From positions 186,716,053 to 186,780,052 of the forward strand of contig CM048552.1 of NCBI GenBank assembly GCA_026413225.1: a DNA stretch of 64,000 nt, written 5' to 3'. The position numbers and the translations under genes are program-made. This document shows, in pieces, positions 22,966 to 34,860 of this stretch. This DNA is from Otis tarda. Its lineage: Eukaryota > Chordata > Aves > Otidiformes > Otididae. Below the pieces are notes generated by a model. That model was given only the letters and a program-made list of their open reading frames with translations, was not told the DNA's origin and searched no databases. The first letter of the stretch is position 1; each line of letters starts with the position of its first letter.

Positions 22966-24730
22966 TTGTCTTTATCTGAGGCCTCCAGAGCATAATAAAG
23001 ATTTTGGTAAATATAAAGAATTCATTGTGATCCAAGAAGAAGTCTTGAGCATAGGAGGGCTCTCCCAACCCTGCGCTCCCTGGGAGCAAAGGTCTCATAA
23101 GAGAAATGGGTGTCTGGCAAGTGCTGATGAAACAACTTCCAAAGTCTATCAGTTGCTAGATAGATGGTCCTCAGTGGATAATGAAAATAGCTGTTTCTGG
23201 ACACTTCTTAACATGCATTTCTTCAAACAGTGTAGGATTTAATAGTTGCATACAGTATGTAATTTATCGTTTTGCTTATGGCATTGGCCCACAGCCTCAC
23301 TGGAAACAGCAGATCTGCCTGTCTCTTTTTGGCTTCTTAGTTGGTTTCTTCGAAGGACAGAAAGGTCCCTGAAGAGGTCCCATGTCCTCCTTGCCAAGCC
23401 TGCTGAGAAGCGTGGGCACCGGTGTTTGTTGTTCGCTGTTATCTAAGTGGAGCAACTCCAGTATCACGAAGCTGTGCATGGGTGTCGGGCTCGCTGAGAC
23501 ACATGGTGTTTGTGCTGCCACTGGAGATGAGCTCTGAGATATCTTCACTGCACCAGGAAATGCCAAGGGGGTTTTGAGACAGCAGAAACGCATCTGCCGA
23601 GACTCCTCTGAGATTTGTTTTCTCTTCTGCCCCTCTCTCCTCTCTGCTTGGTCAGAGAGAGCAAGTGGGACAGAAATCCCTCGTGTTACTTGGTTTTCCT
23701 TTCTCCTTCTCAGTTTGCTTTAAAAGGCACTTTTGCATAAGGCAGAGCATCCTCACAGCTGAGAAAGGACCTCAGCCAGGCGATGAGGAAGGCTTGACCA
23801 AGTGACCCTGATACCTAATCTGTGCCTGCCCCTCTTTAGGGTTTCTGACCCAAAGTTGCTTGGCCAGATGGGGGGAGAGAAAAGAAAAAGGGCAGATTTG
23901 TTCTCATGGGTGATATGAAAAAAAGCCCTAACACATCAGGCAACAATTTTTAAAAATCCTGTTCATTTTTCCATCTTCCCTTGCTCTTCCAAGCCTAGAA
24001 TAATCCTCTTCAGTATGACGTGAAGCCTGTAAGAACTCCTTCTCTCTTTTTAGGCAGATGTTGCTGAGTAGTTCAGAGCTATGGTTTCCAAGTCCTGCCT
24101 GAAGCTGCTTTACCTTCACTTCCTTCATTGCAATCCCTGTGTCTTGACCTGGAGTTTCAGTATTGACAGTTGTAAAGAAGATGCTATTTTTAAAATCAGG
24201 CTCTCCATTCATGTTTTGTGTACTTCCAGAATACTCCCAAAGATTCAGATCTGTGTGCCCAGCCCTGCCACCCCCTGTGCCCAAAAGGGTCACAGCCCTG
24301 CCTCTGCAGCCAGAGCACATCACCAGCATGGAAAATTTGGTAGGGCTCATTCAGTTACCCTGGGAAAGCAAAAGAAGGTTTTGCTTGCACAATTGGTGTT
24401 TTCCTGCATATTTTACAGCTTTAAGAAGTCCAGTATTTTAATCAGAATGAGAAAAGTGTATTGTCCTGCTTAAAACTATTCTAAGTAACACATTACAGCT
24501 TAAGAAGAGTCAACAGTTTGCTTAAGTTTACTTAATGTTACTCAAGCATCAATGCAATGTACAGCTTGAAAAAAAAACTTTGCATTGAAAAATACTCCCT
24601 TCTCACAGGAGCGATTGAAATGGCCGGTGGGGATTCTGCTACAAAACTGGAAAATACCCCAGAAGCAAACCCATGATGACTCGTGAGGAGCATCAGCCTC
24701 TTCTAGAAAGTTAAAGGTATCTAAACCCCG
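22966..24730. other. Unassigned sequence
   Basis: No gene, RNA or repeat family recognised; only short overlapping frames on both strands. Confidence 0.4.
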
Positions 24731-24804
24731 GCTCCTTGCAGGAGGGTTGAACTAGATGACCTTTAAAGGTCCCTTCCAACCCAAACCGTTCTGTGATTCT
24801 ATGA
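24731..24804 (+). mobile_element. CR1 LINE 3' terminal fragment
   Basis: Only the last ~74 bp of a CR1 are present: ggctccttgcaggagggttg, actagatgacctttaaagg, cccttccaaccc and the tail ttctgtgattctatgat. It is slightly more diverged than the copy at 19.2 kb. The very short length fits extreme 5' truncation. Confidence 0.92.
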
Positions 24805-25378
24805 TAAACATAAGTAAGCACTTTCAAAGCTGTTATGACTGTCTGTGCATGCATCTCACTTGCCTAACCTGTGAGGATCCTTGTTACTCATTCAGGGAGA
24901 GAGGCAAAGACCACTGAAGGCAATAGAAAGATTCAGAATGATTTCAGGCGGTTTTAGGTGAGGTCACGTACTTCGCTGTCTCCAACTGCCAGTGTCCTCA
25001 GTTTTCACTGACATCCAGGTCTTTGGTGGCCTCTACAGCTGCTACAGTGAGTTCTGAATTGCAGTGAGAAGCAGTATTTCTGAAGGTTCGTGTTTCCGAG
25101 ATGCCTGCCTGCCCCAGCCCCCTCACACCATGAGCCAGCAGCTCCTGGAAGCATGGCCAAGAGTATCCCTCCACTGATGGTAGACCAGGTAGACCTGGAA
25201 TGATAGCTTTCAAACTTTTTTTTGTTCAAGAAAAGCACTAAAGAGTGGTTTTCTTACCCAATGACATAAGGTAAGAAGGTTTATGGAGGGATTAATAGTG
25301 TCCTTTATAAATGTTGCATGGCTTTAGTGCAACCAGGGTCAACAACACAGGATTTGCTGAAAGGCAGCAAATGTGCAG
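24805..25378. other. Unassigned sequence
   Basis: Nothing recognisable. Confidence 0.4.
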
Positions 25379-25380
25379 GC

Positions 25381-25518
25381 TCACTGAAGTGAATGGATTC
25401 GACTGGGAAATAAAAAGGGCAAAACTCCAAAGCTGCAGTTTACTGCCTGGTATTTTTTAACAGAAATATGTCCACAAAATAGTTGGTGTCTGCAGTTGTT
25501 TTTTGCAAAGCCATCCAT
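25381..25518 (-). other. Short frame with perfect Kozak start in a CpG island
   Basis: On the minus strand gccgccATGG (ATG at 25518-25516) is an ideal vertebrate initiation context. It opens a 45-codon frame beginning MDGFAKNNCRHQLFCGHISV and ending with TGA at 25383-25381. A GTGAGC donor-like hexamer (25384-25379) overlaps the stop, so a spliced first coding exon ending there is conceivable. The frame stays open upstream through the CpG island. I do not recognise the peptide and see no downstream exon. It could be a real first exon, a small upstream ORF of a noncoding transcript, or chance. Confidence 0.22.
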
Positions 25519-25905
25519 GGCGGCTGGTCGAGTTACCCAGAGGCGAACACTGCACCTGGGCTGTCCGGGCTCTCCCCCTGACGGAGGCTGGCAGAGGCGG
25601 CCACATCCCACAAAACCCCACGGAGGACGATGGATGTGAGCAGCGGCACCGCCCTCCCGGGTTGCCCCGAAATCGGCTCTGGCTGAGCGAAACAGGGCAC
25701 TCTCTGGGGCGGCCGGGCGCTGGCTCGGCGCAGCGGCGGGGACAGCTGTTGAGCGCACAGACAGCCACCCACCCACAATGTCTGCAATGCACACAGCTGC
25801 TGCCTGGCTGCATTACAAAGGTGCCTCCGCAGCAGCACATGGGCCGCCTGCGATACCGGCGGCTGCGAGCCGCGCTCGGGCTATATTTTACAAGTTCGTT
25901 TTCTA
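25505..25905. promoter_or_regulatory. CpG island, candidate promoter
   Basis: By hand count about 33 CpG dinucleotides fall within roughly 400 bp, against a CpG-poor background. An Sp1-type GC box ggggcgg lies at 25706-25712. A TATA-like taaaatatag reads on the minus strand at 25890-25881, about 360 bases upstream of the Kozak ATG at 25518. The plus strand reads ctatatttta there, so direction is not certain, but the minus-strand ATG favours minus. CpG islands in birds usually mark promoters of genes or long noncoding RNAs. Confidence 0.5.
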
Positions 25906-27546
25906 TGGCGCTGCAAGCACAGGCACGCTTTTATGGCATCTAGAGCATTTCGCTGAATGACTTGGTAGTACGCTACTGACCAGACAGCACATTTCCCAAT
26001 TTAGATTATAAGAGGAAAACAGCAAGTGGTAGGTTCAAGTGCAGGTCAGTGGATATGTTATACCAGAGCTCCTCCGCCGAGCACTGGAGTACTTGTGCTC
26101 CCCGGGGACCAATACTGTAAGCTGTGCTCAATAGAGATGGCCTAAGGTGTTTGCTTTTATGATTACCAGTACCATTCACACTGGGAAAACGCTGTTATCA
26201 CATTGTAAACATAATTTTTTTTAATATTGCAGAATCTTTTCGGTTGGTATTTGGCCTTCAAACGCGAACGGATCATGTTAATTTTCTCCTGTTCTCTAGA
26301 TGTTTTAAGCAGCGTTTTAGCAGGAGGTTTTTGGGAAGGAGAAGAAGAGATGAGAGAATATTCTGAATCTACTGATGGGCTTGTTTTTAAATAGCCGCTA
26401 CTACCAGTGAGCACGGTTTTGAGAACAAAAGCAAAGAAAATCTGTAACCCAGACCATGAAAACCAAAATCAGTGCTGATGGCCACACTACAGATACACAC
26501 GGGAAAACAAATACTGCAACGCGATGTCATTGGCATTCAGCATGAACAAGCAGCACTTAAATATCTCACCTTTACAGAGAGTGTAAACCAACTTACTGAC
26601 CCAGCTCGTATCCACCGCCTGAAAGTTGGTGGGAGAATATCTCCTGATGGTCTGAAGAGCAGAGCGGATCCTGATAATGATGTTTAGCAATTACAAACTG
26701 GCTTTGAATGCTGCGAGGTTTCTTTAGATTAAATTCTGTTTAGTTTGTAGATCACCTTTTGCAGAGCAATATTCCCTTTAAAGACAGACCCAGGGCTGCA
26801 TAAGCCCCCTCTCCCTTCTCTCCCAGTGTACATGGCAATTGCTGAAAGCACGGCCGGTATGATATCACCAGAGAAAGCTGCTTACCGTTTCGTTGCCACA
26901 AGGAATAATAAACCACCCTTTCTCACTCTTGCTGGGCTGAACTGCTTGTGAAAGCGCAGCCTAGGCCCCAGCCCTTTGTTTGCTGAGTAAGATCTGGCCC
27001 GTGTAGGAGTTAGTCATCAATAACCCGCCCGGAGTTACGGTTCAGGTTGCTCACAGCTCTCCCACATCTTTTAACGCTACAGTATTTTTTAAAGTCGGGG
27101 TGCATCGTGCCCCCGGGGGTTGCTAATCATGGCTTTTGGGAAGGTGGTCCTTGTCCCTGGGCAGAAAGTGGATGCGAAAGCCGTCAGTTTTAAGAGGGGC
27201 GGTGGAGGGCAAAGGATGGGCACTGTGCCCGCAGTGTGGGGGGAGGGGGGAATCACCTGGACTCAACACAGCGTGCTAGCTTGGGTTTTATTTGAAATAA
27301 TTATTTTTGTGACAAGGAAACTCGGCGTGGAAACTTGGAAAAGTGGGTTATCAGCAACTTTCATGGCTTGAGGCTCTGATGCATCCTTTGGGAAGGCCGG
27401 CTTTGATGCAGCAGTTAAAAACATGATAAAACACATACACACTAGCACTTTTAGGCTGATAATGTTTATTTTCCAGAATGATGCCTTTTTCCCTCACAAC
27501 GGCCCAAATCCCATATTTCTGACTTAGCTCTTACTCAGACAAAACT
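25906..27546. other. Unassigned sequence flanking the CpG island
   Basis: No recognised gene. A minus-strand frame near 26163-26450 has a protein-like stretch (KTSREQEKINMIRSRLKAKY) but its only start is non-ATG. G-rich tracts at 27195-27255, including ggggggagggggg, could form quadruplexes. gggcactgtgccc at 27218-27230 is a small palindrome. Confidence 0.35.
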
Positions 27547-27643
27547 CAGCAGCATCCCAGGTCCCAACGCAAAGCACTGCTCTTCTGCACACAGCATGGG
27601 GCTGCGGCTGAGAAGCTGGACCCTGCCCCAGGGCTGGGCAAAA
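27547..27643 (+). repeat. Left arm of 97-bp inverted repeat
   Basis: These 97 bases, starting cagcagcatcccaggtccca, are the reverse complement of 28151-28247 with five mismatches (about 95% identity) and no gaps. The arms are separated by 507 bp. No matching short duplication flanks the 701-bp unit, so a DNA transposon with terminal inverted repeats is not supported. A near-perfect palindrome ggagtaggacctactcc (27644-27660) abuts the inner edge of this arm. Confidence 0.93.
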
Positions 27644-28150
27644 GGAGTAGGACCTACTCCTATCCGGACCAGAACTGACCAAAACCTTCAGGTCTTGACC
27701 CAGAAGGTAGAAAACAATGCTGAAATGAAGGTTCACAGAGCTACACCCCTTTCATTTAACCTAGTTTCCATATGACACAGGCACATCTGACAGTGCAACG
27801 GTGAGGTGCAAGTAGGGCAGATGCTGTTCATTGAGAAGACATTTGTGTGGTGCCCATGCTTCTTGCAGCATGTCCCACCCACACAGGACCCCTCCTCTCA
27901 CCCTTGCTCTGAGAATGAGACTGTGCTGAGGTGGAGGAGAAGGGGAAAAAGAAATCTTTAGATCTACCTTCCTGAAATAAAGGGCCTTTTTTTTTCTTTC
28001 TTTAGCCTCCAGATTCAACTTTTTTTTTTGCAGACAAAATGTGACAGACAGTGCAACAGATGCGAGTGCTAGGAGGATGGTGGACACCCCACGTGCCTGC
28101 CCATGCCCTGGCCAGCTGCTGCCCGCTGTCCTGCCCAAGGAGCCCTGCAT

Positions 28151-28247
28151 TTTTGCCCAGCCCTGGGGCAGGGTCCAGCTTCTCAGCCGCAGCTCCATGC
28201 TGTGTGCAGAAGAGCAGTGCTTTGCATCAGGATCTGGGATGCTGCTG
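28151..28247 (-). repeat. Right arm of 97-bp inverted repeat
   Basis: Partner of 27547-27643 in opposite orientation; four of the five differences cluster at 28226-28234. Between the arms lie two pyrimidine/T tracts (27986-28003 and 28019-28030). The open frames overlapping the arms are mirror readings of the same repeat and are not annotated as genes. Confidence 0.93.
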
Positions 28248-29219
28248 GCAGATGTGGAGAAAACCTCAGCACGTGTAACCAGACAACTCCCTACTGATGG
28301 CACAGCTTGCGTTCCCGAGCAATGCTAATTATTCAAATCAAAGCTGGCAAAAATTCAAACTCCCAAACCTTTCCCAGGAGATGCTCTTTCCTTTTTTTTC
28401 TTTCCACATTGTGCTCCTTCAGTAGATTTGGTTGGCCTCTGTGTCCGAACCTGCCATTAGCAGGGTGGTCCCAGCCGGAGCGTGCCATGGGACACAGCGA
28501 CATGGGCTGCAACCATAGGGCACGCAGGCTATTTCATGGCTGCATCTATTAATAAAGAACTAAATGAATCCTAAAAAGGCAAGAACAGAGGGTGAGAACC
28601 AAGGAAATGGTACGTTGCTCAACTGTTTTCCTTGCTGGAATTGCTCAGGTTCTAAAGCAAAACAGAAAGCTGGGCTTAATGAATTGCAGTACCTTAATGT
28701 GTCCTGCAGTTAGCAAAGGGCAACAATAGAAACTGGGGTACATAAATGGGCTTCAAAGAAGGCCACCCAAAGGACAGAAAGCAAGCGACTGGCACTGCTG
28801 GGAGCAGGTGTTATGGTGACTGCAGATGTGGCTGCACTTGCAAGCAGCCTTATTTTGAATATGAAAACTTCAAGCTGGGAGGCACAAGGGCTGGCTGAAA
28901 GGGGGAAGGAAGAGGAGGAAGGCCCATGCTAAGCGTGCTCAAAGCAGTGGAGCTGAGTTAGCATCTCACCGGCTGAGCATGACTTGGCTACACCAAGCAA
29001 TCAAACAGCCTCCCTGTGACCATTCCTGCTGCAGGGCTTCAGGTGTTGCTTTAAAAAACTGCTATCACTGCAAGAGATTAGAAGTACCATGCTTCCAGGA
29101 AAGCCCAAGGAAAAGTAACATGAAAAAGCCTCCTACTATACATGAATGCATTTGAACAAATGCCTCCTGTCCAAAATCAACAGGCATAGATAGAGCTAGT
29201 TATTTGTATTTCTAGACAT
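28248..29219. other. Unassigned sequence
   Basis: Nothing recognisable. Confidence 0.4.
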
Positions 29220-29224
29220 TCTGG

Positions 29225-29833
29225 TGTCGTGGTTTAACCCCAGCTGGCAACTGAGCACCACACAGCTGCTCACTCACTCCTGCCCCATCCCCCTCCCCCG
29301 GTGGGATGAGGGAGAGAATCGGAAGGGTAAAAGTGAGAAAACTCGTCAGTTGAGATAAAGACCATTTAATAGGTAAAGCAAAAGCTGCGCACACAAGCAA
29401 AACGAAGCAAGGAATCAATTCACTACCTCCTGTCGGCAGGCAGATGTTCAGCCATCTCCAGGAAAGTAGAGCTCCATCACACATAACAGTTACTTGGGAA
29501 GACAAATGCCGTCACTCCAAACATTTCTCCCTTCCTTCTTCTTCCCCCAGCTGTATATGCTGAGCATGATGCCATATGGTGTGGAATGTTCCTTTGGTCA
29601 GTTGGGGTCAGCTGTCCTGGCTGTTTCCCCTCACAACTTCTTGTGCACCCTCAGCCTACTTGCTGGTGGGTTGGAGTGAGAAGCAGAAAAGGCCTTGACT
29701 CTGTGTAAGGATGGCTCAACAGTAACTAAAACATCCCTGTGTTATCAATACTGTTTGCAGCACAAATCCAAAACATAGCCCTATACTAGCTACTATGAAG
29801 AAAGTTAACTCTATCCCAGCCAAACTCAGCACA
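29225..29833 (-). mobile_element. Solo LTR of an avian endogenous retrovirus
   Basis: A 609-bp element begins tgtcgtggtttaaccccagc and ends cccagccaaactcagcaca, giving TG...CA termini. It is flanked by an exact 5-bp target duplication, tctgg at 29220-29224 and 29834-29838. I recognise the ends as an LTR family very common in neoavian genomes. A 5-bp duplication is typical of ERVL-type (class III) elements, but the class is inferred. Minus-strand orientation is preferred: gcatatacag (29560-29551) would be a decayed TATA box and attaaa (29370-29365) the polyadenylation signal downstream of it. No internal gag, pol or env sequence or second LTR is present, so LTR-LTR recombination removed the provirus. 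The 97-codon minus frame here is not a gene. Confidence 0.9.
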
Positions 29834-29838
29834 TCTGG

Positions 29839-32800
29839 CCCTTCTATGCCCTTTATTTGCTGCTCATGAATCAGTGACAATTTTATCCTGCTGTTCACCA
29901 AGAGCGTGCTATTCCATAAGATCCTACATCTAAGCTTACCACAAGACAACTCTTATTCTGTAAAAACACTTAATTAATTGAATATTTTGATCTGCTTTGT
30001 TGTTTTAAGTTAATTGTTGGGTTATTAAATAAGGGTTGAATCTAAGACTGACAGAATTCTCAATTCTTTGCAGATCTCAGTGACAATGGGCTAGCGGACA
30101 GTAGAAAATTGGCTCTAAACACTTAGGAACATAAGCTTCTTTTAATCAGGACTTTGTCTTCTTACAACTTTGTAAATTATTCTTCATCTCTGTGTTACTA
30201 GAGAATTTGCAGGACTTCTTAGTAGAAGCAGATCTTGTCTTCAAGAGGGTGACATGTCTCAAAGTGGCAAAACATGTTAAAATATCAATGATAATTACTG
30301 TTACTGTTAAATATGTGCAAGTAACTTAAATTATGTAGTTTCACCTCACTAAAGAAATACTAGAATTATTTCTATTTTACTGAAATACTCTATTACATTG
30401 ATATATAATACACAAAAAGTAGTAAATCTATTGTTTATTGCTACTCCTTTTTACTATGGGTTTTACGTCTGGTTCTGTTATTAGTACGAGGTCTATTTTT
30501 GGTGAAAATTCTTCAAATGTCAAAAGATGACTGAAACGCAGTAAACTGCAAGTAAAACAACCACATTTGAAAGAATGCAAAAAGCGCTTGGGCAAATTGT
30601 TATCTGTGCAGTGGTATCTTTGCTCTATATATTTACACAAATACACAGAAAGATATTATATATTAATTACACAGGAAAATCTTACTCATCTCTGTAGAAA
30701 AACAGGATAGAGATTTCACACGTGGCTCAGCTCTAGGACGACGTGATATTGGTATCTGTGCTGTTTTCAAGATGCAATTTATCTAACACTGGAAAAGGGT
30801 ATGGTTTGGCTGACTAAACTCTGGAGTGATGCTGAATGATAAAAGTGGTCAGGGGAATTTTTGGGGCGTCTGAAAGACAACGTATAAGACTCTGTAGGTG
30901 TAAAAAAACCCCAAAAGGCTTCTTCTGGTGGTTGTATAAAAAGCTTACTGACATTTTATGACACAGACCAACCTCCCCTCATGCCTTTAAACCCACTTTG
31001 CAAAACGAAGCTGCCTTAAAACTGAACGCAAGCTTGCTCACAGAGGGGTTATTTTGGCACTTTGGCTCATCTCGCTCCTCTTTGAGAGTTTCGTTGTATC
31101 TTTAGGGTCCTGAATGGGAGCAGGCTGTAGTGCACGCAGGCACGACCAGCGAGGGGGGTAAGCACATAAACCCGACAGCTCGTCTGGGATATGCACCACT
31201 AATTATCTGCAAAACACTCAGCATCACAGGCGTTTGAGAGCTGAGGCAAACCCTGCACCAGTTTCAAATGCTGGGGAGGGAGAGTTCTGCCAACCCCACC
31301 CTGCCATGGGGTCTGCCCTGGGTGAGGGATGGCCCCTTGGCTGCAGGAACATGCCGAGCCGGGCAGCTTTTGGGAAAAGACCTGGTAAAGAAAGGCTGCT
31401 GGAGCTAAGAAAGCCCCAGTATTCAGACACATGGTGTGGAAATAAAGGTTAGTGGGCTGGTGGGGGTGCTTGTGAGAGCAGTGTGCTGCGAAAGTGTCAG
31501 GAGAAGCACATTTTGCATAATGTTGATGGATGAATCTAGATGGTGATGGATGGTGATTGATGGTCTTCTCTAGCATTTGCTCCTCCAAGTGAATTGGCTC
31601 CTCTCTGCAATGAAGCTGGGGTATGGTGACAGTGTTGTTAAGGCAGAGATTTGAGCTAGCTCTTGGACTTGGGATTCCCAGAAACCCCCCCACCCTATCT
31701 AATTTCTGCGCTAGAGGTCTCCATGAAGCTCAGGAGAGCCTTGGGCTTCCCAGGCCCAACGAGGGATGGCAGCCTGGCCCTTCCAGAGTCCTGCACCATG
31801 GGGAGGCTCTAGGCAGGATTCATCCCATCCAACCTGTGGGCCAGTTGATGGGGAGGAGGACGTGTCCATGGAGGCAGATTTGGATCTTCAAGAGGCTATT
31901 GAAGTTACTCTCTGCAAGAGCCTTTTGGTTTTGGCTCTAGAGGGAACCTGAGATGAACAAGTCTTGCTGTTCCTACCTTCCTAAAGCCACTCAGGTCCCC
32001 ATCAAATTAAGGAACAGAAAGGGAGATTATAAGGTGGTATAAGGTCTGCTTCCTGCTCTCTGATGTTGGACTTTAATTCCAGCCATTACATAAAAGATGT
32101 GATTGCTGCTGGTCTTTGTGGAGTCTCAAGTCTGTGCCAATGACTTTCCCCAAAAAGCTTTGCTGCTTTCTTTTGTAGTCCTAGCCCCTGACTACCCAGC
32201 AATCCCAGCTGTGAACATTTTTGGAAAAATAGCTTCTCTCCAGCACAGTAAATAAAAGCTTGAAAAGTCAGCGGTCCTCTTTCTACCCCACAAGGCTTGT
32301 AGAAAGCACCTTGTGAACCAAAAAAGAGCATGAGTATAATTGAATCTTGGGATTTCTTTAGCCAAAACTTAAAAATTTAGGGGAAATTATTTGTGAATTT
32401 TGAATGACCAGGAATAGGATTACTCTAAATTCAGGGCAAATTGTGTGCCTAGCAAAGTCAGAGAAGGAGGTCTTCAGTGGGAGACAGAATTAAGAGCTTT
32501 GAGACAGGAGAAGAAAGCCAGTGGGAACTTCTGGGGCTGAATTTTTGTCTCCACCAGCTAATCTTGCTCAAAATTAATCTTGAAATCTTAACAAGGGGAC
32601 TTCAGTAGTCTAATAAACACCAACCTGGATGCAGCGGGCTTAGTAGTTTTTCTCATTGAACCAGGGAGGTTGCCTGCCACGTGTGGGTGGCAAAGCTCTC
32701 AGATATTGATTTTGTCTGTTGGTCCTGAAAGCAAAAACACGTCTTTCTTGTCGCCAGGCACTGTATCAGAGCCCGCAGTGGCTTGCGGGGTATTTCTGTG

Positions 32801-34714
32801 CATCATGGCAGTGAAGACAATAGAACATCCTGTGAAGTAACAGCCTTAGCAAAACACCACAAGAGAAAATTGTGAAAACACACTTCTCTGTTCCTTTTTT
32901 AACACAGACTCTTGGTTAGAAACACAGACATACTGGATCTGAAATCTCTTTCTCTTGTGATTTGGCTTCTTTTTAAGCTTCAAACCATTTAAAGCTCCAC
33001 TCCCCTCCCTCAAACCCTGTTGAAGCTTGATGTGGGAGAATGCAGGCTTTTTTTTCCTACTGCTTTCAGTCACTGTCTGACATATTCTGAATGCGCCTTG
33101 ATGTGTCCGCTGCTTTTAATATTGCTGGCTAACACAAAGCACTCAATTTGTTCCCTCCTACTGACACACATAATTTGTATTTCTGTAGGGAAATATTGCT
33201 GTATTTCACAGGGGGATTACATGGGAGAGCAATGTAACTAGCTCTGTATAAAGTCACTGCTTGGTGCTGTCTTACTCAATAAGTTTTCCTGTGGCATTAC
33301 ATACTTATGGACTGGGACATCTTGCATGCTAAGTGTTATATTAGTAGACCTTTACACTTGCAAGCTGAAGGCTTATTCTTGCAGTTGCTGCTTTGAAGTT
33401 GATGGAAACTTTATTCCTTCTCCTAAATTTATTAGTGCCTCTCTTCAGTGCACTTTGGGACGCTGTGCTGTTGGAAGTGTAATCTCAGGCATGGGACTTG
33501 GTATTGAAATGCTGCAGCCTGCAGGAACAAAATGGCATTTTTTACAAATTTTTTTTTTTTTTTTTTTGGTGAGGCATTGTGCCTACACCAGGCTGGGAAG
33601 ACTTTCTACAAATATACACCTCCCCTGCGTTTTCAGGCATGTGCAACATCCTTTGCTACTCCCTGGCCTAGGTCCATGTCCAGCCTTGTTATATTTAAAG
33701 TTTATTGCATCTCCCTCGAAGCTGGCTGAACTCTGTTGGTGGGTGAAATGATTCCTTTAACATCTACTAAGTTTATGGCTGCAGCCTCATAATTTTGATG
33801 TCTTTTGGGATGGATGATGCTCTGTAAAGAGAATGATCTGCCAGCAGTTCGGGGTAGGTATTGACCAGCTACGATGCTCACTCATGCAGACCTTTGCTAG
33901 GGTATCAGTATGAAAACAGGAAACAATGTGGGAAATGTTAATAAAACTTGACAACAACAGCTCAGAAGGTGTTTGATCCACCGTTTAAGTGTACATAACT
34001 ATTACAGGATGAGGAAACAGGAAATAGGCTGAGGGGGAGGAGATGAGAACAGAGAGCTGTGAAAAGAATAAAAAGATTGAACTTGAAAAATTCCAAGTCA
34101 CACTTTCTAAATCAGCTGGCATACACGAGGCATTCGTCACAGCATGCAGCTCCTCACATGTAAAACCCAAGGAGCTGGAATTGAGATCCTTCAGCAATAA
34201 GTTCTGTCATGGCACTCAATATGAGACCAAGTCAATGCCAAAAAGAAAAACCCCAAATGAAAAAAAAAGTTATTTCCACGCAAGAGTTTTAAAATTTTCA
34301 AAACCAAATCATCTCTCTGTGGTTCCTGTTTCTTCAGAATCTGTGTTTACCCACAGCCTTGAATAAATGAAGTGCCATAGTGCTACTTTTATTCAGAAGG
34401 AGTATTACAATTTCATGATCAGGTTTTTCTCTCCTCAGATCCCCCACACACCACCCCACGTTCTTTCATAAGTAACAGAAAAAAAAGAAGCACATCGTCT
34501 TTTTCCTGCTGTGTTTTATTGCAGTGGGTTCTCTGCCTTCTTCTCCTTGAGGTTTGCGTGATGAGTTCCCTACTAACCCACTCTAAAGTGTTACTGAATG
34601 AAGTCTAGCAAACGTGTTAATTTGAAAGAACTGTTCAGGGGAAAAAAACTCTTATTGATTTGGATGTAAGAACAGCAAATGCTTCCCTTATGTCACCTTT
34701 CATTAACAGCATCC
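29839..34714. other. Unassigned sequence
   Basis: About 4.9 kb with no recognised gene or repeat family. It contains a GATGGT-rich imperfect minisatellite at 31521-31564 and a T19 tract at 33549-33567. The T tract is not preceded by any recognisable retroposed gene. Confidence 0.4.
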
Positions 34715-34860
34715 AAAGCATTTTAAATGCCTGAAGTAATGATTCACAGTTTATAGACAAAGAAACTGGGCACTGGAGTTGAAGATGTTCAATAATTAGT
34801 AAACTAATTGTGGAATTCAGGTCTACTGATTTTTAGCCTCCAGCCCATCTCCATTGGATG
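34715..34860 (+). mobile_element. Possible degenerate MIR-like SINE
   Basis: tttatagacaaagaaactgg, then ttcaataattagtaaact, then gaattcaggtctactgattt occur in the order of the MIR blocks for acagatgaggaaactgagg, cacacagctagtaagt and aacccaggtctnctga. Similarity is much weaker than at 4085-4250 and could be coincidental. Confidence 0.35.

Noticed and set aside
26163-26450. Minus-strand frame with a basic, protein-like stretch
   Set aside because: No ATG start and only a weak acceptor-like ttacag upstream; not distinguishable from chance.
27547-28247. DNA transposon with 97-bp terminal inverted repeats
   Set aside because: No 2-, 4-, 5- or 8-bp target duplication at the edges and no transposase; kept only as an inverted repeat.
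27761-28303. 180-codon minus-strand open frame
   Set aside because: It overlaps the right arm of the inverted repeat and two T tracts; composition is low-complexity and matches no family.
33549-33567. T19 tract as the tail of a minus-strand retroposed gene
   Set aside because: No coding or RNA-gene sequence lies beside it and no target duplication is visible.
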